NCBI RefSeq assembly: GCF_002761755.1
Contig: NZ_PEOG01000021.1
Span: forward strand, 1-64,000
Source: Roseateles chitinivorans
Lineage (GTDB): Bacteria > Pseudomonadota > Gammaproteobacteria > Burkholderiales > Burkholderiaceae_C
Reading direction: 5' to 3'
Length of the DNA: 64,000 nt
The translations under genes were made by a program, and so were the position numbers. The notes beneath the pieces were generated by a model. The model saw only the letters and a list, made by a program, of their open reading frames with translations, had not been told where the DNA came from and searched no databases. The stretch's first letter is position 1. Every line of letters starts with the position of its first letter. Positions 1 through 7,944 of this stretch are shown one piece after another.

Positions 1-147
1 GCCGGTCAGGCCCTCCGGCGAGGCCGCACCGGCCCTCGCGAGGTCCGCGGCCGATGCGTCGCCGCCAGCGCCTTCGGGCACCGGCGCGGATGCGGGCGTC
101 GCGCCGGAAGGCGCGGGCGGCGGGAGGTCGTCGCGGGGATCGCTCAT
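1..147 (-). CDS. tamB: TamB, translocation and assembly module inner-membrane component (N-terminal fragment)
   Basis: Only the first 49 codons are inside the window; the gene continues beyond base 1. The ATG at 147 lies four bases after the tamA stop (152), the usual tamA-tamB order. The visible residues form a Pro/Ala/Gly-rich cytoplasmic leader (MSDPRDDLPPPAPSGATP) preceding the signal anchor expected outside the window. TamB is a long AsmA-like periplasm-spanning protein that works with TamA in outer-membrane protein insertion and lipid transport. The identification rests almost entirely on position after tamA, because no diagnostic domain is visible. Confidence 0.6.
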   Translation of the reverse strand, partial: MSDPRDDLPPPAPSGATPASAPVPEGAGGDASAADLARAGAASPEGLTG

Positions 148-151
148 CGGA

Positions 152-2083
152 TTACAGGCTGATCGCCACGCTGAAGTGCAGGCGCCATTTGTCCACCAGG
201 TTGCCCTTGGCGAAGTCGAAGCGCAGCACGCCGACCGGGCTGCGATAGCGCAGGCCGGTGCCGTAGGCCCAGGCAGGGTGGTAGTCGCCCCAGTTCTGCG
301 CGGCCTGGCCGGCGTCGAGGAACAGCGCGCCCATCAGTTGCGGAATGCGGGGCGTGAGGGGATGCGAGACCTCGACGCTGCCGTTGAGCAGCACGCGGCC
401 GCCGGTCTGCGCGCCGGTGGAGTTGACCGGGCCCAGGTCGTTGTAGCCGTAGCCGCGCACGCTGTCGTCGCCGCCGGTGCGGAAGCGCAGCGCCTCGGGC
501 AGGCCCAGCTTGCCCTTGGCCAGGATCTGGCCGCCTTCCAGGCGGGTCGAGAACAGCCAGCGCCCCGACAGCGGCGTGTACCAGAACACCTTGCCGGTGG
601 CGCGCGCGAACGGCCCATTCTTTTCCGACGAGCTGTCGGCCCAGCCGCCGCCGACCGTCATCGTCGCGCTCCAGCCCTTGGTCGGCAGCACCCGCGAGTC
701 CAGCCGGCGCCAGGTCATCTGCTGGTTCAACGAGACCGCGCCGGCCACCGTCGTCGGGATGTCGGGCTTGTGTTCCCAGGCGCGCAGCACCTCGATGTAG
801 GTCAGCCGGTCCTCGGGCTCGGTCTCCTTGGCATAGCCGAGCCGCGTGCTCAGGTTGAGGTTGACCTGGTCGTTGTCGTCGATGCGCTCGACCTTCACCA
901 GCGCCAGGCTGCGCTGCATGTTGGGCTGCGGGTGGGAGCTGATCTCGGTGTCCAGCGCCTGGCGCACGCGCGAGAGCTCGAGCTTGCTGCGCTCGCGGAT
1001 GTTCAGGCCGAAGGGCTTGCGGTGCGTGTACTCGATGCTGGTGCTGGGACCGTCGACGGTCCGGTAACCGACGCCCAGGGTCACCTGCTGGCGCGCCGCC
1101 TCGCGGATCTTGACGGTGACCGGCACCTCCACCGTCTCCGCGCCGGGCGGCGGGCTGACGCTCTCGGGCTGGATCTCGACGCTGGCGCTGTCGAACAGCT
1201 GCGTGCCCAGCAGCCGCTCCTGGAAGTCGAGCAGCAGCTTCTCGTTGTAGGGCTGATGCAGCTTGTAGCCGGCGAGGCGGCGCACGCTGTCCTCGGGCTG
1301 GTGCTTCAGGCCCTCGACCGTCAGCTCGCCCAGGGTGAACAGCGGTCCGCTTTCCAGCGTCACGGCGATGTCGACCTGGTTGTCGTCGGCCTGCACCACG
1401 GCCTCGGTGTGGGTCATTCGCGCCAGCGGATAGCCCTGCGCGCGGGCGCGGGTCAGCAGCGCGTTCTTGGCCGCCGCCCAGTCGCCCTGGCTGAAGCCGG
1501 TCTGCGGCTGCAGCAGCCAGCTCTGGGTCAGCGTGCGCTCGAGCGCGGTGGCGAGCTTGTCGCCGCGCTCCGAGGCGACCTTGAGCGGCCCCTCGATGCG
1601 CAGGTCCATCTGGCGCACCAGCGCCCGCGGGCCGGTGTCCACCACCAGGCGCAGGTTGCGGACGCCGTCGCTCAGGTCGCCCACCTCCTCGGTCTTGACC
1701 TTGGCGTTGAAGTAGCCGGCGGTCTCCAGCAGCTTGGTCGCCTGCTCGGGCGCGACGGCGGCGAGCCGGCGCAGCTCGGCGGCGGTCAGGCGCATGTCTT
1801 CGGGCGTGTCGCGGAAGCGGGCCAGGTCCAGGTGCTGCATCAGCAGCGAGCGCAGTTCCGGCGGCGCGTCGACGGTCAGCTCGTAGGCGGAGATCCGCCG
1901 CCGCGTGACGTTGGGATTGGCGTCGTCCGGTTCCTCGGCGGCGGCGACCTTGAGTTCGGCCTTGCGGTCGGTGGGCAGCAAGGAACAGCCGCCCAGCATC
2001 GCGCCCGCCGCGCCGATCGCCACGATCGGCAGCAGGCGACGCAGGACCCGGAGGAGCGAGGGCGTCGGTGTCGTCGCCGTCAT
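152..2083 (-). CDS. tamA: TamA, outer-membrane Omp85-family assembly protein
   Basis: A 643-residue Omp85 protein. The N-terminus has a hydrophobic signal with a lipobox-like LGGC (Cys33), so it may be a lipoprotein. POTRA-type repeats follow (FNAKVKTEEV, YPLARMTHTEAVV, FTLGELTVEGLKH), then a C-terminal beta-barrel containing the RFRTGGDDSVRGYGYNDLGP motif (VRGY is the Omp85 barrel lid-lock motif) and a terminal RLHFSVAISL strand. TamA inserts beta-barrel substrates and partners TamB encoded just downstream. The frame is open to 2254, but the ATG at 2083 fits the signal peptide and overlaps the stop of the upstream vWA gene as ATGA, so translation is probably coupled. Confidence 0.9.
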   Translation of the reverse strand: MTATTPTPSLLRVLRRLLPIVAIGAAGAMLGGCSLLPTDRKAELKVAAAEEPDDANPNVTRRRISAYELTVDAPPELRSLLMQHLDLARFRDTPEDMRLTAAELRRLAAVAPEQATKLLETAGYFNAKVKTEEVGDLSDGVRNLRLVVDTGPRALVRQMDLRIEGPLKVASERGDKLATALERTLTQSWLLQPQTGFSQGDWAAAKNALLTRARAQGYPLARMTHTEAVVQADDNQVDIAVTLESGPLFTLGELTVEGLKHQPEDSVRRLAGYKLHQPYNEKLLLDFQERLLGTQLFDSASVEIQPESVSPPPGAETVEVPVTVKIREAARQQVTLGVGYRTVDGPSTSIEYTHRKPFGLNIRERSKLELSRVRQALDTEISSHPQPNMQRSLALVKVERIDDNDQVNLNLSTRLGYAKETEPEDRLTYIEVLRAWEHKPDIPTTVAGAVSLNQQMTWRRLDSRVLPTKGWSATMTVGGGWADSSSEKNGPFARATGKVFWYTPLSGRWLFSTRLEGGQILAKGKLGLPEALRFRTGGDDSVRGYGYNDLGPVNSTGAQTGGRVLLNGSVEVSHPLTPRIPQLMGALFLDAGQAAQNWGDYHPAWAYGTGLRYRSPVGVLRFDFAKGNLVDKWRLHFSVAISL

Positions 2084-3273
2084 CGGTTGAGCACGCGCAT
2101 CGCCTGTTCGAGGCCGCCCATGGTGAGCGGCATCATGCGTTGCTGCATCAGCTGCTGGATCAGCGAGATGCTCTGGCGGTACTGCCAGACTCCGGCCGGC
2201 TCCGGGTTGATCCAGACGTGCCTGGTGAAGTGGTTCGTCAGCCGTTGCAGCCATTCGGCGCCGGCTTCCTCGTTGTTGTATTCGACGCTGCCGCCGGGCT
2301 GCAGGATCTCGTAAGGGCTCATCGTGGCGTCGCCGACGAAGATCAGCTTGTAGTCGCGGTTGTACTTGTGGATCAGGTCCCAGGTCGAGGTCTTCTCGCT
2401 GAAGCGCCGCCGGTTGTTCTTCCAGACGAAGTCGTAGACGCAGTTGTGGAAGTAGAAGAACTCCAGGTGCTTGAACTCGCTCTTGACCGCGGAGAACAGT
2501 TCCTCGACGCGATGCACGTGCTCGTCCATCGTGCCGCCGACGTCCATCAGCAGCAGCAGCTTCACCTTGTTGTGGCGCTCCGGGATCATCCGGATGTCCA
2601 GCATGCCGGCGTTGGCGGCGGTCTTGTGGATGGTGTCGTCCAGGTCGAGTTCGAGGTCGGAGCCCTCACGGGCGAAGCGCCGCAGCCGCCGCAGCGCGAC
2701 CTTGATGTTGCGGGTGCCCAGCTCGATGCCGTCGTCGTAGTCCTTGTAGGCGCGCTGCTCCCAGACCTTGACCGCGCTGCGCTGGCCGCCGGGACCGCCG
2801 ATGCGGACACCGCGCGGATTGACGCCGCCGTTGCCGAAGGGGCTGGTGCCGCCGGTACCGATCCAGCGGCTGCCGCCTTCATGGCGCTCCTGCTGTTCCT
2901 CCAGGCGCTGGCGCAGCGTGTCCATCAGTTCGTCCCAGTCCAGGGCCTTGAGCTGGGCGAGCTGCTCGGGCGTGAGCTCGCGCTCGAGCTGCCGGGTCAG
3001 CCATTCCTGGGGCAGCGCCTTGAACAGGTCGCCCATCAGCTCGACGCCCTTGAAGTAGGCGGCGAAGGCGCGGTCGAACTTGTCGAACAGGGCCTCGTCC
3101 TTGACGAGCGCGGTGCGGGCGAGCGCGTAGAACTTGTCGACCGTCGGGCCGCTGCCGCCTTCGGCGGAGTCGTCGAGCACGCCGGCCTTCATGGCCTCGA
3201 GCAGGGTCAGGTACTCCTTGACGGAGACGGGCAGCTTGGCGGCGCGCAGCGTGTAGAAGAACTGGATCAGCAT
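2080..3273 (-). CDS. vWA-domain (CoxE-like) protein
   Basis: A 397-residue protein of the VWA/CoxE type usually encoded with a MoxR AAA+ ATPase. The N-terminal half is helical. The C-terminal half is a von Willebrand A fold starting with KLLLLMDVGGTMDEH, where DVGGTM replaces the classical DxSxS MIDAS motif, as is common in this subfamily. MoxR-vWA pairs act as chaperone-like modules in metal-cofactor insertion or envelope maturation. Here the MoxR gene is at 11014-11856, separated by other genes. The stop overlaps the tamA start, so this gene heads the tamA-tamB transcript. Its precise substrate is unknown. Confidence 0.8.
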   Translation of the reverse strand: MLIQFFYTLRAAKLPVSVKEYLTLLEAMKAGVLDDSAEGGSGPTVDKFYALARTALVKDEALFDKFDRAFAAYFKGVELMGDLFKALPQEWLTRQLERELTPEQLAQLKALDWDELMDTLRQRLEEQQERHEGGSRWIGTGGTSPFGNGGVNPRGVRIGGPGGQRSAVKVWEQRAYKDYDDGIELGTRNIKVALRRLRRFAREGSDLELDLDDTIHKTAANAGMLDIRMIPERHNKVKLLLLMDVGGTMDEHVHRVEELFSAVKSEFKHLEFFYFHNCVYDFVWKNNRRRFSEKTSTWDLIHKYNRDYKLIFVGDATMSPYEILQPGGSVEYNNEEAGAEWLQRLTNHFTRHVWINPEPAGVWQYRQSISLIQQLMQQRMMPLTMGGLEQAMRVLNR

Positions 3274-3405
3274 GGGCCTCCCCCTGAACTCCGGGGCATC
3301 CGGGCATTATCCATGCCGGTTGACCGGTCCGCGGGCGTAGCATCGGCGGCACGCAGGGGTCCGCGGCCGCGGGACCGCGGAGCTTCCAACGTTGGGATCG
3401 GGTGC

Positions 3406-4698
3406 ATGGATCACGGGCAAGGCCACGGCGACGACAACGCCGAAGTCGAGGCGATGCTGCAGGCGCTGTACGGCGCGGTGCGCGAGGAGCGCGGCCGCTG
3501 GGTCGGCAGCTACGAGAACTACCGGCTGACCAGCGCGTTCCAGCCGGTCTACGGCTATCCCCATCGCCGGCCGGTCGGCTATGAGGGCCTGATCCGGGTC
3601 GAGGACGACCGCGGCCGGCCCATCACGCCGGTCACCGCCTTCGAGGGCGTCGGCAATTTCGACCAGCAGGTCTGGCTCGATCGCCTGTGCCGGCTGCTGC
3701 ACGTCCACAACTTCGTCGCGCAGGAGCAGCCGGACTGCTGGCTGTTCCTGAACATCCATCCGGCTGTCTTCAACCATGCCGCGCTGCAGGTGCGGATGCT
3801 GGCGCGGGCGGTGGAGGTCGTCCACCAGCTCGGCCTGCCCACGCACCGGCTCGTGTTCGAGGTCACCGAGGACGTCATGGCCCGCGACGACTCCTTCGAG
3901 GACGCGGTCGAGGCGGCGCGCGCGACCGGCTGCCTGCTGGCGCTGGACGACTTCGGCGTGGGTCACTCCAACTTCGACCGCATCTGGCGCATCCGGCCGG
4001 AGATCGTCAAGCTGGACCGCTCGTTGCTGAAGCGCTCGCGCGGGTCGCGGCGCATGGCGCGGGCGCTGTCGCAGATGGTGGCGCTGCTGCATGACTGCGG
4101 CTCGCTGGTGCTGCTGGAAGGCATCGAGACGACCGAGGACGCGCAGCTTGCGATGGACGCGGACGTGGACCTGGTGCAGGGCTTCGCCTTCGGGCATCCG
4201 GCGCCGTTCCTGCGCGACGAGGAGGGCGTGTCCGCGCTCGAGGACGTCTGGGGCCTGTTCAACGAGCGCCAGGCGCGGCGGCAGCGCGACCACCTGGACC
4301 GGCTGATGCCCTTCCGCACGGCGCTGGCGCTGGCGCTGGGGCCGCTGCAGCAGGGCCGGCCGCTGGCCGAGGCCTGCCAGGCCTTCCTGAAGCTGGAAGG
4401 CGCGCAGATGTGCTACCTGCTCGACGAGGAGGGCCGCGAACTGGGCCCGCGCGCGGCGCCTGCCTCCGGTCCGGCCGAGACCGATCCGCGCTTCCTGCCG
4501 ATGGAGCGCGCCGGCGATGCGCGCTGGGCGCGCCGCCCGTACTTCCGCCGCGCGGTCGAGACGGTCGGCGAGATCCAGGTCACCCGCCCCTACCTGAGCC
4601 TGCACGGCGCCCGGATGTGCGTGACGGTCTCGGTGGCCTACCGGCAGGACGGCCGGCTGCGGGTGCTGTGCGGCGACCTGGACTGGGACGAGGGGTGA
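3406..4698 (+). CDS. EAL-domain cyclic-di-GMP phosphodiesterase with C-terminal PAS/Cache-like sensor
   Basis: A 430-residue soluble protein. Residues about 40-290 form an EAL domain with YEGLIRVE (signature Glu60), LNIHP, FEVTED, LLALDDFGVGHSN, EIVKLDRSL and LLEGIET, so the metal- and substrate-binding acidic residues and the lysine appear to be kept and hydrolysis of c-di-GMP is likely. There is no GGDEF domain. Residues about 295-430 (RRPYFRRAVETVGEIQVTRPY, then a CVTVSVAY strand) resemble the PAS/Cache-like domain found after EAL in YkuI-type proteins and may sense a ligand. The frame is open far upstream, but the ATG at 3406 follows a GGGATCGGG stretch and begins where family similarity begins. 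Confidence 0.85.
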   Translation: MDHGQGHGDDNAEVEAMLQALYGAVREERGRWVGSYENYRLTSAFQPVYGYPHRRPVGYEGLIRVEDDRGRPITPVTAFEGVGNFDQQVWLDRLCRLLHVHNFVAQEQPDCWLFLNIHPAVFNHAALQVRMLARAVEVVHQLGLPTHRLVFEVTEDVMARDDSFEDAVEAARATGCLLALDDFGVGHSNFDRIWRIRPEIVKLDRSLLKRSRGSRRMARALSQMVALLHDCGSLVLLEGIETTEDAQLAMDADVDLVQGFAFGHPAPFLRDEEGVSALEDVWGLFNERQARRQRDHLDRLMPFRTALALALGPLQQGRPLAEACQAFLKLEGAQMCYLLDEEGRELGPRAAPASGPAETDPRFLPMERAGDARWARRPYFRRAVETVGEIQVTRPYLSLHGARMCVTVSVAYRQDGRLRVLCGDLDWDEG

Positions 4699-4705
4699 GC
4701 CGGCG

Positions 4706-5980
4706 TCATCGCGCCTGCAGCACGCCGAGTCGATAGGGGAGGTGGTCGTAGACCGCCGTCGACCCCGGGTCGACGCCCTGGTAGAGGTACTGCATGTTGC
4801 AGGCGTTGATGGTCAGGGTTTCGTCGTAGCCGGCGCGGATCATTTCGCCGTGGCTGATGTCGTTGGTCCATCGGGGACCGTCGAACGAGACATTCGCGGC
4901 GCCCGCGAAGGGGGCTGACTGCTTGTCGGCCAACGCCTTCCATGGGCCGTCCAGGCTGGTCGCCGTCCAGGCACGGAAGTAACGCGGCCCATAGGCCTCG
5001 ACCAGCAGCAGGTACTGCTCGCGCCCTTCGACCTTGTATACGTTGCTCGCTTCGAACAGGTTGGCCTCCTGGTCCGACATGACGACCTCATAGCCCGAGA
5101 AGTTCGGGAAGTTGCCGATGGGCGTCTTGGAGCGGTACAGCTTGCCGTTGTCCGCGGAGAAGAACAGGTGGCAGTTCTCGCTGTCGCAGATGACCCAGTA
5201 GTCGAGCGCCTTGGGCGGCCCTCCGGTCAGCAGCGGCTGGGGCGCGGTCCAGCCGTCCGGATTGGCGATGTCGGTGTTGGTGGAGTACTTGGCGCCCCAC
5301 TGCGAAATCAGGTACCACTTCTTGTGGGGGCGGAAGTAGAAGACCTGCGGCGCCACGGCATCACCTGCCGGTTTGCCGGCCAGCGGCACCTGCACCGCGC
5401 TCCCGGCCTTGGAGAAGTCGCTGAAGTTCAGGTAGACCGCGCTCCAGGCGTTCCTCGACGTATCGAAGACCGTTGCGAAGACGTGATAGAGATTGTTGTA
5501 GCGAACGATCGTCGGATCCTTGATGGACACGAAGTCGGTCGAACGCGGCGCAATCAGCGGCGGCGTGGACACCCATGAAAACGTGGCGGGGAGATCGCAG
5601 GCCGCGGGCGCCGGTGCAGGCGCCGGTGCAGGTGCCGGAGCTGGAGCTGGAGCTGGTGCCGGTGCCGGTGCCGGTGCTGGTGCTGGTGCTGGTGCCGGTG
5701 CCGGTGCCGGTGCCGGTGCCGGTGCTGGCGATGGCGATGGAGATGGCGCCGGTGCTGGTGCAGGTGCAGGTGCAGGTGCCGGTGCAGGTGCAGGTGCCGG
5801 TGCCGGCGCTGCACCGGGCGTCGGCGCGGGCGAGATGGCGGTCGACGCCGGAGTGGAGCCGCCGTCGCTCCCGCCGCCACAGGCCGTCAGCAGGAACGGC
5901 GCCAGCGCGCAGCCTGCGATGGCCGCCGACAGACGCCGGACGACCAGGGAAGAGAGAGGGTTCGATCGACGACGGGCCAT
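4706..5980 (-). CDS. Lipoprotein GH62 alpha-L-arabinofuranosidase
   Basis: A 424-residue exported enzyme. A signal peptide with lipobox LTAC (Cys34) is followed by a Gly/Ser tract and a linker of about 70 residues made mostly of Ala-Pro, then a five-bladed propeller domain with GH62 hallmarks: SIKDPTIVRYNNLYHVFAT, APQVFYFRPHKKWYLISQWG, NPDGWTAPQPL and LFEASNVYK. In this family the Asp of KDP and the Glu of LFEA belong to the active site (family knowledge). GH62 enzymes remove arabinose from arabinoxylan. The gene follows the GH30 gene by 55 bases on the same strand, suggesting one xylan-degrading transcript. It converges on the EAL gene with a 7-base gap. Confidence 0.85.
   Translation of the reverse strand: MARRRSNPLSSLVVRRLSAAIAGCALAPFLLTACGGGSDGGSTPASTAISPAPTPGAAPAPAPAPAPAPAPAPAPAPAPSPSPSPAPAPAPAPAPAPAPAPAPAPAPAPAPAPAPAPAPAPAPAPAACDLPATFSWVSTPPLIAPRSTDFVSIKDPTIVRYNNLYHVFATVFDTSRNAWSAVYLNFSDFSKAGSAVQVPLAGKPAGDAVAPQVFYFRPHKKWYLISQWGAKYSTNTDIANPDGWTAPQPLLTGGPPKALDYWVICDSENCHLFFSADNGKLYRSKTPIGNFPNFSGYEVVMSDQEANLFEASNVYKVEGREQYLLLVEAYGPRYFRAWTATSLDGPWKALADKQSAPFAGAANVSFDGPRWTNDISHGEMIRAGYDETLTINACNMQYLYQGVDPGSTAVYDHLPYRLGVLQAR
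5602..5815 (-). repeat. GC-rich 6-bp repeat tract encoding an Ala-Pro linker
   Basis: An imperfect hexanucleotide array (plus-strand units GCCGGT, GCAGGT, GCTGGT) reads as (Ala-Pro)n on the minus strand, with one SPSPSP interruption. It separates the lipid anchor from the GH62 catalytic domain. Loss or gain of units keeps the frame and only alters linker length. Confidence 0.9.
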
Positions 5981-6035
5981 GGCGGATCGGGATGAGGTTC
6001 AGGCGAGGGCGGAGCGATTCAGGCGGGACGGGCGG

Positions 6036-7643
6036 CTAGTTGGCTTTCCCGACGAAGGTCGTGAGGCCGCGCGCCAGCGGAGCGGTGAACCGGCCTTGAG
6101 CGACGGGAATCGATGCCGGGACCTGCTGCGACGCCGATCCGAGCGACAGGTTGCCGTCGGTGCCGATGGCCCCCAGGGGCGTGTCGGCCGTCACGTAGGC
6201 CGCCACGGCGCTGCCATCCGCGCCCGGGACGGAGAAGGTGCGCGTCGTGGCGCCGCCCGAGTTGGCGACGACGACCGCGAAGTCCCCGGTGGCGGGCTGC
6301 TTGAAGGCGGTGACCAGCACCCCCGACACGCTGCCGTCGACGCCGATCCGCACCCAGCCCGGTCGCACGAAGCGCGCATAGTGGCCGAGGGCGAAGAGCC
6401 GCTTGGTCAGCTGGAAGTCGCCCTTCTTGCCGATCAGGCCTTCGTTGTCGTCGTTGATGCCGTTGAGCCACCAGTAGTGCCAGGCGCTGGCATTCCCCGA
6501 GGTGATGGCCTCGTTGATCCATCCGCCCACCTTCAGCGCGTTGGCGATGGAGGGATCGAAGGCCTCGAACGAGGATTGCTCGGTCTCCCACAGGGGCTTG
6601 TCCAGCGGCTGGTAGGGCCTGACGCCGCCGTACTGGTGGGTCGCGTAGATGCCGACGTAGCCGCGGGCGACGGGATCGGCCTTGATCGCCGAGGCATAGC
6701 TCCAGAGCTTGTCCCACGACGCCGATTCCGGCGCGAGGATCTTCGGCGGCGAGGGCAGGTTCAGCGCGGCCACCGCCGCCCCGAGCCGGCCGACGAAGGC
6801 CGCCATGTCGGGAAAGCTGTACAGGCACATGTCGTACTTGCCGTCCGTCTCGAAGTCCGGTTCGTTCTGGGCGGAGATCGCGTACAGCGGGCTGCCGACA
6901 TTGCCGTTGAAGTTGGTCACGAAGGAGGCCAGGGTGGTGGCCCAGGTGGCATAGGCATCGCTGCGCAAGGACCCCGAGTTGCGGTCCCCGGTCGTTTTCA
7001 GGCTCGCCGGCGGCGACCACGGGGCAGCCCAGACCCGGGCGCCGCGCGCGATGGCCAGCTTGGCGTTGTTCCACGTCGAGAAGGTGCCGCCATCCTGGTT
7101 GATGCCCATGCGCAGCAGCGAGAGGCCGATGCCTGAGGTGGGACTGAAGAAGAGGTCGGCCTGCGCGTTGGTCAACGGGCCATGCCAGGCGTCGGAGGCG
7201 CCGAAGCCGTCCATGGTCTGGTGCAGGTCGGTCCACTTCAGCGCGAAGTCGGCCGCGGATGAGGGCGGTGGCGCCGGAGCGGGAGCCGGTGCGGGAGCTG
7301 GAGCTGGCGATGGTGCCGGCGCAGGTGAGGGTGCTGGCGCAGGCGAGGGCGCCGGCGCAGGTGAGGCTGCTGGCGCAGGCGAGGGTGCCGGCGCAGGCGA
7401 GGGCGCCGGCGCAGGCGAGGGGGCCGGCGCAGGCGAGGGGGCTGGTGCAGGCGAGGGTGCCGGCGCAGGCGAGGGTGCTGGCGCAGGCGAGGGCGCCGGT
7501 GCCGGCGAGGTGGGCGTGCCGGCCGTCGAAGGGGACGGCGCGGAGCCGCTATCCCCTCCGCCGCCGCCGCAGGCCGTGAGTGCGGAGGCGACCAGAAGGC
7601 TGATCAAGGAGAGCGAAGGCGTGGAGGCGTGACGGACGGGCAT
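6036..7643 (-). CDS. Lipoprotein GH30 glucuronoxylanase-type xylanase
   Basis: A 535-residue exported enzyme. The signal peptide ends in lipobox LTAC (Cys25), followed by polyglycine and about twelve SPAPAP units. The catalytic part starts QTMDGFGASDAWHGPLT and is a GH30 (beta/alpha)8 barrel with ISAQNEPDF (acid/base Glu) and PLWETEQSS (nucleophile Glu), followed by the side beta-domain (FAVVVANSGGATTRTFSVPG) typical of GH30. GH30_8/7-type enzymes cleave glucuronoxylan internally; the subfamily is inferred. The gene is first in a likely two-gene operon with GH62, a logical pair for glucurono-arabinoxylan. The start at 7643 is set by the signal peptide. Confidence 0.85.
   Translation of the reverse strand: MPVRHASTPSLSLISLLVASALTACGGGGGDSGSAPSPSTAGTPTSPAPAPSPAPAPSPAPAPSPAPAPSPAPAPSPAPAPSPAPAPSPAPAASPAPAPSPAPAPSPAPAPSPAPAPAPAPAPAPPPSSAADFALKWTDLHQTMDGFGASDAWHGPLTNAQADLFFSPTSGIGLSLLRMGINQDGGTFSTWNNAKLAIARGARVWAAPWSPPASLKTTGDRNSGSLRSDAYATWATTLASFVTNFNGNVGSPLYAISAQNEPDFETDGKYDMCLYSFPDMAAFVGRLGAAVAALNLPSPPKILAPESASWDKLWSYASAIKADPVARGYVGIYATHQYGGVRPYQPLDKPLWETEQSSFEAFDPSIANALKVGGWINEAITSGNASAWHYWWLNGINDDNEGLIGKKGDFQLTKRLFALGHYARFVRPGWVRIGVDGSVSGVLVTAFKQPATGDFAVVVANSGGATTRTFSVPGADGSAVAAYVTADTPLGAIGTDGNLSLGSASQQVPASIPVAQGRFTAPLARGLTTFVGKAN
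7262..7515 (-). repeat. 18-bp tandem repeats encoding SPAPAP linker units
   Basis: About twelve imperfect copies of an 18-bp unit (for example GGCGCAGGCGAGGGTGCC on the plus strand) encode consecutive Ser-Pro-Ala-Pro-Ala-Pro blocks of the GH30 linker, with a single SPAPAA variant. Units are nearly identical at the DNA level, suggesting recent slippage or duplication. Confidence 0.9.
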
Positions 7644-7944
7644 GCGTGCTTGGGTGGAACGGTGCGACGCGCGGCATGCTACGGAGGCTTCCCTTTCGAA
7701 ACATCACCAACCCGGCCCGGCTCGGTGCAACTGTTTCCGGACGCGGGACCGGGGTCCGCGCACGTTCGGCGGCCGAGGGCGGCCGCCCGCGGCGTGTCAT
7801 CCCGCGATGGACGCCTGTCGGGCGAGGTCTCGCCCATCACGGGGACCGCCCGGCGAGGCGGCGTGCGTGGCCCGCTGCGATACCCCTTTTACGTTCTCTT
7901 GCGGTATCGCGAGGTACGCCGACAACAGGGTCGGGCCTTGCCTG
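7644..7944. promoter_or_regulatory. 301-bp gene-free region upstream of the xylanase operon with an inverted repeat
   Basis: No gene is seen here. It must contain the promoter of the leftward GH30-GH62 operon and the 3' end of the S9 peptidase transcript. A perfect 8-bp inverted repeat, GCGATACC (7877-7884) and GGTATCGC (7903-7910), is separated by 18 bases including an AT-rich CTTTTACG. It could be an operator for a xylan-responsive regulator or a weak terminator for the peptidase gene; there is no T-run, so the operator reading is slightly favoured. Confidence 0.35.

Noticed and set aside
176..2314. 712-codon open frame on the plus strand opposite tamA
   Set aside because: It is the antisense shadow of tamA, rich in Ala/Gly/Val/Arg as expected from GC-rich complement; no motif or start signal.
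5520..7136. Plus-strand frame with a long Gly-Ala repeat protein (silk/PE_PGRS-like)
   Set aside because: The Gly-Ala run is only the complement of the Ala-Pro linker of the GH62 gene and continues antisense to GH30; real GH domains are on the minus strand.
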